IMG/VR virus record: IMGVR_UViG_3300042891_000779 | Span: 1-42,731 of that record | DNA: 42,731 nucleotides | Reading direction: 5' to 3' (one strand) | Source of the DNA: a virus | Part shown: one piece after another, positions 40,282 through 42,731 of the stretch | Layout: each line of letters starts with the position of its first letter | How positions within the stretch are numbered: the first letter of the stretch is position 1 | Program-made: the position numbers and the translations under genes | The notes under the pieces: generated by a model | Told to the model about the DNA's origin: nothing | What the model saw: only the letters and a program-made list of their open reading frames with translations | Database searches by the model: none

Positions 40282-41018
40282 GCCGTCACCTTTTCCTCGA
40301 CGAAGTGACCGCCCTGAATTGAGGCCGACGTGCGAAGTGCCTCGGTGATCGCTTCCTCGTAGTTGGGGAACACCAGCCGTGCGGCCTGCGCGACGGGAAG
40401 GGTCTGTCGGGCCTTGTCGAAGGCGAAGAATGATCGAAGGCTGACCCGACGTGTCGCGTCGCTAATCCAGCCCGTCGCAATAGCGCGAAGGTCTGACGGC
40501 AAGTGAACGATCGCCTCGGGGTTGGGCGTGTCGATGTTGATACGAACGGGGAAGCGGTCGAGCAACGCAGGCGGCAGATCGTTCAGGCGCGTCGCGTTCG
40601 TCGTGGCGATGACCTGAAAGCCCTCGCGTGGGTAGATCGCCGCACCCGTGTCGGGGTGGTTCATCACGGTCGACCCTGACGAGTCGACGATGGCGAGCAG
40701 GCCCGTGAGCGCGTCGCCGCCAGCCTGATCGAGTTCGTCGAGAATGAGACGGCCACCAGTACGCCATGCGGTCAGGCATACCGACTCAGAAAAGACCCAC
40801 TCGTCTCGGTTGGGCTTGAACATTCCCTCGATGTCGCCCTTCGTCATGTCGGTCGAGCAGAGCAGGCGGTAGGCCTGACGGGTCGGGTTAGACGGGGTGG
40901 GAAGGTGCTTATTGAGGCAGTAGTACGTCTTGCCCGTTCCGGGCTGACCGTACAAAAGTACGCGATCGAGGCCTGCGACAAGGGTCGCGTCGAGGTCTTG
41001 CCAACACTTGCTACTCAC
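40278..41018 (-). CDS. MoxR/CobS-type AAA+ ATPase
   Basis: A 246-residue single AAA+ module from a GTG with AGGAG upstream. Walker A is GQPGTGKT (24-31) and Walker B is LILDEL with D94 and E95. The pre-sensor insert includes MNHPDTGAAIYPREGF, typical of MoxR/CobS proteins. Sensor 1 is ATTNAT (N141), the arginine finger is LLDRF (R155), and the lid follows with PNYEEAITEALR. All catalytic groups are present. Related ATPases next to VWA proteins occur in cyanophages, where they are often labelled cobS. It heads the cassette and is controlled by the operator-bearing divergent promoter. Confidence 0.85.
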   Translation of the reverse strand: MSSKCWQDLDATLVAGLDRVLLYGQPGTGKTYYCLNKHLPTPSNPTRQAYRLLCSTDMTKGDIEGMFKPNRDEWVFSESVCLTAWRTGGRLILDELDQAGGDALTGLLAIVDSSGSTVMNHPDTGAAIYPREGFQVIATTNATRLNDLPPALLDRFPVRINIDTPNPEAIVHLPSDLRAIATGWISDATRRVSLRSFFAFDKARQTLPVAQAARLVFPNYEEAITEALRTSASIQGGHFVEEKVTA

Positions 41019-41057
41019 GTTGTTCTCCTGACTTCTGACCGCCCGTTGCGATCAGAG

Positions 41058-41087
41058 TTGCGAAGGATAGACACGCTTGTCTACACT
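41058..41087 (+). promoter_or_regulatory. Plus-strand promoter for the 101-aa/87-aa genes
   Basis: TTGCGA (41058-41063), 18 bases, TACACT (41082-41087). The ATG at 41096 follows the -10 by only eight bases, so the mRNA is leaderless or nearly so. The -35 hexamer is the same TTGCGA used at the divergent promoter near 35.36 kb. Confidence 0.58.
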
Positions 41088-41093
41088 TGTCAA
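41064..41093 (-). promoter_or_regulatory. Promoter for the ATPase/VWA cassette
   Basis: On the minus strand a perfect -35 (TTGACA, 41088-41093), 18 bases, then a good -10 (TATCCT, 41064-41069). Transcription should start near 41057, leaving a leader of about 38 nt with AGGAG before the GTG at 41018. It overlaps the plus-strand promoter and contains the operator-like inverted repeat, so both directions are probably controlled together. Confidence 0.65.
41068..41083. promoter_or_regulatory. Operator-like inverted repeat TAGACA-N4-TGTCTA
   Basis: A perfect 6-bp inverted repeat with a 4-bp centre lies between the -35 and -10 of both divergent promoters. A further TTGTC half-site follows at 41087-41091, as a partial direct repeat of the right arm. 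Size and placement suit a dimeric repressor of the HTH type. No repressor gene adjoins it, so the 101-aa protein, the HTH protein or WhiB are candidates. Confidence 0.55.
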
Positions 41094-41095
41094 CT

Positions 41096-41401
41096 ATGTC
41101 CGACATCTTTTCGCAGATCGACAAATTGGTCATCGAGCTGAACCAGATCGCGCCGCCGCCGATGAAGGCTCAAGGCCTGCAACTACCGCCGGACTCGATC
41201 GGCAAGTGGTTCGTCGCTCACGTCGGGTCAGGCTTCTACGCGCTTCGCGCTCGCTTCACACTACCGAACGGCACGACCGTCGACGGCGAGCCAGTCCGTG
41301 AACTGATCGGTCTGCCCCAGTCGTTGCTCGCCGCGCTTGAGTTCTCCGTGAACTTGGCGAAGGCCCACGTCTACGAATGGCGACGTGTCGCGTCGCGCTG
41401 A
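41096..41401 (+). CDS. Plus-strand protein of unknown function (101 aa)
   Basis: The start is the ATG at 41096, just after the promoter. The 101-residue protein has an N-terminal helix (SDIFSQIDKLVIELNQIAPP), a compact beta part (GKWFVAHVGSGFYALRARFT) and a C-terminal helix (SLLAALEFSVNLAKAHVYEW). The fold could be a small ligand-binding or dimerising unit. No HTH is obvious. As the first gene after the operator region it is a candidate early protein. Confidence 0.6.
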   Translation: MSDIFSQIDKLVIELNQIAPPPMKAQGLQLPPDSIGKWFVAHVGSGFYALRARFTLPNGTTVDGEPVRELIGLPQSLLAALEFSVNLAKAHVYEWRRVASR

Positions 41402-41430
41402 AGTCTCAACAACCAGGAAAGAAGGAAGCC

Positions 41431-41694
41431 ATGTCAACTTTTGTTATCGCCAGTCCCGGCCCAAACTGTAGCCCCGGCAGCACACTGCCCTCGTTCGAGG
41501 TGTTTGTGAATTTCCTGCGAGCCAACCCCGGCCACTGGGCGATCTACCACACATACCCCACCAAGCAGAGCGGTCACCAGCGCGTCACACGGGCCAACCA
41601 CAAATGGGCATCACACGGGTACAAGTTCACCAGCAGGCTGACTGCCGATGGTGTTGCCGTCTACGGCATGTTTGTTGGCCCACAATCACACTGA
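41431..41694 (+). CDS. Plus-strand protein of unknown function (87 aa)
   Basis: The ATG at 41431 has GGAAAGAAGG upstream. The 87-residue product starts MSTFVIASPGPNCSPGSTLP and contains FLRANPGHWAIYHTYPTKQS and RVTRANHKWASHGYKFTSRL. It is rich in His, Tyr and Arg and looks like a small alpha/beta nucleic-acid-binding domain. It lies 29 bp after the 101-aa gene in the same transcript, and the strong bidirectional hairpin follows it. Confidence 0.62.
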   Translation: MSTFVIASPGPNCSPGSTLPSFEVFVNFLRANPGHWAIYHTYPTKQSGHQRVTRANHKWASHGYKFTSRLTADGVAVYGMFVGPQSH

Positions 41695-41739
41695 GGCCAC
41701 TAAGTTCTGTGTAGCATGCGCCTTGCTCCCAAGCGCGCA

Positions 41740-41784
41740 GAAGCCCGGACTTGACACGGTGGGGCGTTGTCGAGTCCGGGCTTC
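41740..41784. terminator. Strong bidirectional terminator hairpin
   Basis: A 17-bp stem with one G-U pair (GAAGCCCGGACTTGACA and its complement) and an 11-nt loop lies exactly between two convergent genes. The plus gene ends at 41694 and the minus gene at 41786. There is no U-tract, but the stem is very stable. It should end both the short plus-strand transcript and the long minus-strand operon after it has crossed the circular join. Confidence 0.8.
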
Positions 41785-41785
41785 G

Positions 41786-42394
41786 CTATGCGGTGTGTTC
41801 GGTAATCGTTTGGTCAAACTTAAATTGCTGATCCTCTGGGAACCAGTAGCGCGTGTTGACCTTGTATTGCGGGCGGTCGCCCCAATTTGGCAGTTCCGTC
41901 GTGAAGCTCGGGTCGCTAAACAGCAGCCGGTTACCTGGAAGGCTCGCCAGGGAACCGCAATCGAGCCACACAAAATTAAAGTGTTTGTGTTGGTCAGGTG
42001 TGTCTGAGAAGTAGTCATTGTAGGGCGCGGCGGTAAACCAGTAACGGCCCATCTCCCATCGTTCATTCGACAGGTAGGCCCTAACGCGCATCTCTCTCAG
42101 CGCCGAGTACTCGTGCGCGACGAAGTCCTGCCCGTAGCACGACCACACTTGTAGGTGCTCAAGCGGGTGGAAGTGTTCGTGGTCGTCGCCGCCACATAAG
42201 GAGAAGGCGTGAACTGGCAGGTGTTGGTAAATCGCGCCATTCTTCATGAGTACCGACAAGCCCCATGCGCGCCCCGGCAGCGCTGACAACCCATAGATCA
42301 GGCATTCGACAAATTTGCTGTCACGCCCTGTCAGGTAATGCTCGTCAACGTATGCATACATGGGCCGCGGTAGGTCACTCACATGGGTCGGCAT
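41786..42394 (-). CDS. Conserved aquatic-phage-type protein of unknown function (202 aa)
   Basis: A 202-residue protein with PMYAYVDEHYLTGRDSKFVE, CLIYGLSALPGRAWGLSVLM and AIYQHLPVHAFSL. Then come HLQVWSCYGQDF, GRYWFTAAPYNDYFSDTPDQ, HKHFNFVWLDCG and LASLPGNRLLFSDPSFT. I recall near-identical motifs in uncultured aquatic phages, but no function. It is rich in aromatic residues and histidine and beta-structured. It is the last gene of the long minus-strand operon, overlaps the 76-aa gene by 20 nt and ends at the terminator. Confidence 0.65.
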   Translation of the reverse strand: MPTHVSDLPRPMYAYVDEHYLTGRDSKFVECLIYGLSALPGRAWGLSVLMKNGAIYQHLPVHAFSLCGGDDHEHFHPLEHLQVWSCYGQDFVAHEYSALREMRVRAYLSNERWEMGRYWFTAAPYNDYFSDTPDQHKHFNFVWLDCGSLASLPGNRLLFSDPSFTTELPNWGDRPQYKVNTRYWFPEDQQFKFDQTITEHTA

Positions 42395-42605
42395 TACTGC
42401 CTTTCTTAAGCTTGTTGTGCCGCCCGATCAGGTCATCCGCCTTGTATGCGCGTAGTGCGCATTCAGCTTGGCCTAGCTTGATTAGCTCGGCCATCTCGTC
42501 GCACAAACGCTTGTATCTGCCGACCTCTTGGACCAGCTGCATGTTGCGCCGCATTAGCTTGGCAATGTCCTCGTACATTGCATCGGTATCGAACGGGGCT
42601 TCCAC
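42375..42605 (-). CDS. Small coiled-coil protein coupled to recT (76 aa)
   Basis: It starts with a GTG at 42605 whose first base is the last base of the recT stop codon, seen across the circular join. The 76-residue product has a central helix (YEDIAKLMRRNMQLVQEVGR, YKRLCDEMAELIKL) of coiled-coil type and a charged tail. The tight coupling suggests it works with RecT, for example as a helper or regulator. No family recognised. Confidence 0.6.
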   Translation of the reverse strand: MEAPFDTDAMYEDIAKLMRRNMQLVQEVGRYKRLCDEMAELIKLGQAECALRAYKADDLIGRHNKLKKGSNADPCE

Positions 42606-42731
42606 TATTTGGGCCCCATCTGCTTCTGCACCATGGTGTAAAGGACATGGTTCGCAATCAACTCGTCAACGTTCGCTGGCGGCGTCATGCCCTCAGCGCG
42701 GGCCAACGGGATTGCCACGGCGCGGATTCGG
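42605..42731. repeat. Terminal direct repeat, right copy (partial recT 3' end)
   Basis: Exact copy of bases 1-127. It encodes only the last 42 residues of the recT-like protein and is not a second gene. When the genome is closed this copy should be removed. Confidence 0.93.

Noticed and set aside
1-42731. tRNA genes, CRISPR arrays, insertion sequences, integrase or att sites
   Set aside because: None was found by eye. No clover-leaf-like segment in the gaps, no regular spacer repeats and no transposase or recombinase motifs. A tRNA search program would be decisive.
42605-42731. A second, truncated recT gene
   Set aside because: It is the exact terminal overlap of the contig and not an independent copy.

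Overview
The window is one complete, circularly permuted tailed-phage genome. Bases 1-127 are repeated exactly at 42605-42731, so the unique circle is 42,604 bp, and an operon runs across the join: the recT-like stop codon at base 1 overlaps the GTG start of the gene at 42375-42605. The virion genes fit a podovirus. They include a large portal, a scaffold, a coat protein, a short adaptor and nozzle-like pair, several fibres and one 2,690-residue internal protein. There is no tape-measure/sheath set, DNA or RNA polymerase, helicase, primase, integrase or tRNA. A WhiB-type [4Fe-4S] regulator, a RecT-like protein of the actinophage type and several promoters that appear to make leaderless mRNAs point to an actinobacterial host, probably aquatic (inference).

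Almost everything is on the minus strand and reads as one long programme. It starts at the divergent promoter near 41.07 kb, runs down to base 1, passes through the circular join and stops at a strong bidirectional hairpin at 41740-41784. In that order it holds: (1) a compositionally distinct cassette at 41018-36586, with a CobS/MoxR-type AAA+ ATPase, a protein carrying both an HExxH metalloprotease-like motif and a VWA MIDAS, and five small unknown genes; (2) an 889-bp GC-rich, GTCGAG-rich stretch without genes; (3) a regulatory and replication-accessory block at 35339-32853 (small zinc-ribbon-like protein, winged-helix protein, SSB, WhiB, HTH protein); (4) DNA packaging and head genes at 32916-25620; (5) a fibre module at 25558-18436 with collagen-like, carbohydrate-binding-like and small partner proteins plus a family 2 glycosyltransferase; (6) adaptor, tail and collar-fibre genes at 18439-15180; (7) a lysis module at 15140-13611 (lipoprotein, holin-like membrane proteins, M15 endolysin); (8) the internal virion proteins at 13611-3112; (9) a tail of recombination and accessory genes (RusA, DUF6321-like protein, secreted SLT lysozyme, RecT, unknowns), ending at 41786 after the wrap.

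Only a few genes are on the plus strand: one or two tiny ones at 35378-35696 and two at 41096-41694. Both groups start from promoters divergent to the main operons.

The most unusual items are the ATPase/VWA-metalloprotease cassette with its operator-like divergent promoter, the WhiB frame that runs without a stop into a second cistron with its own promoter and ribosome site, a possible sliding-clamp-like segment inside the giant virion protein, and the shuffled modular fibres with paralogous small partners.
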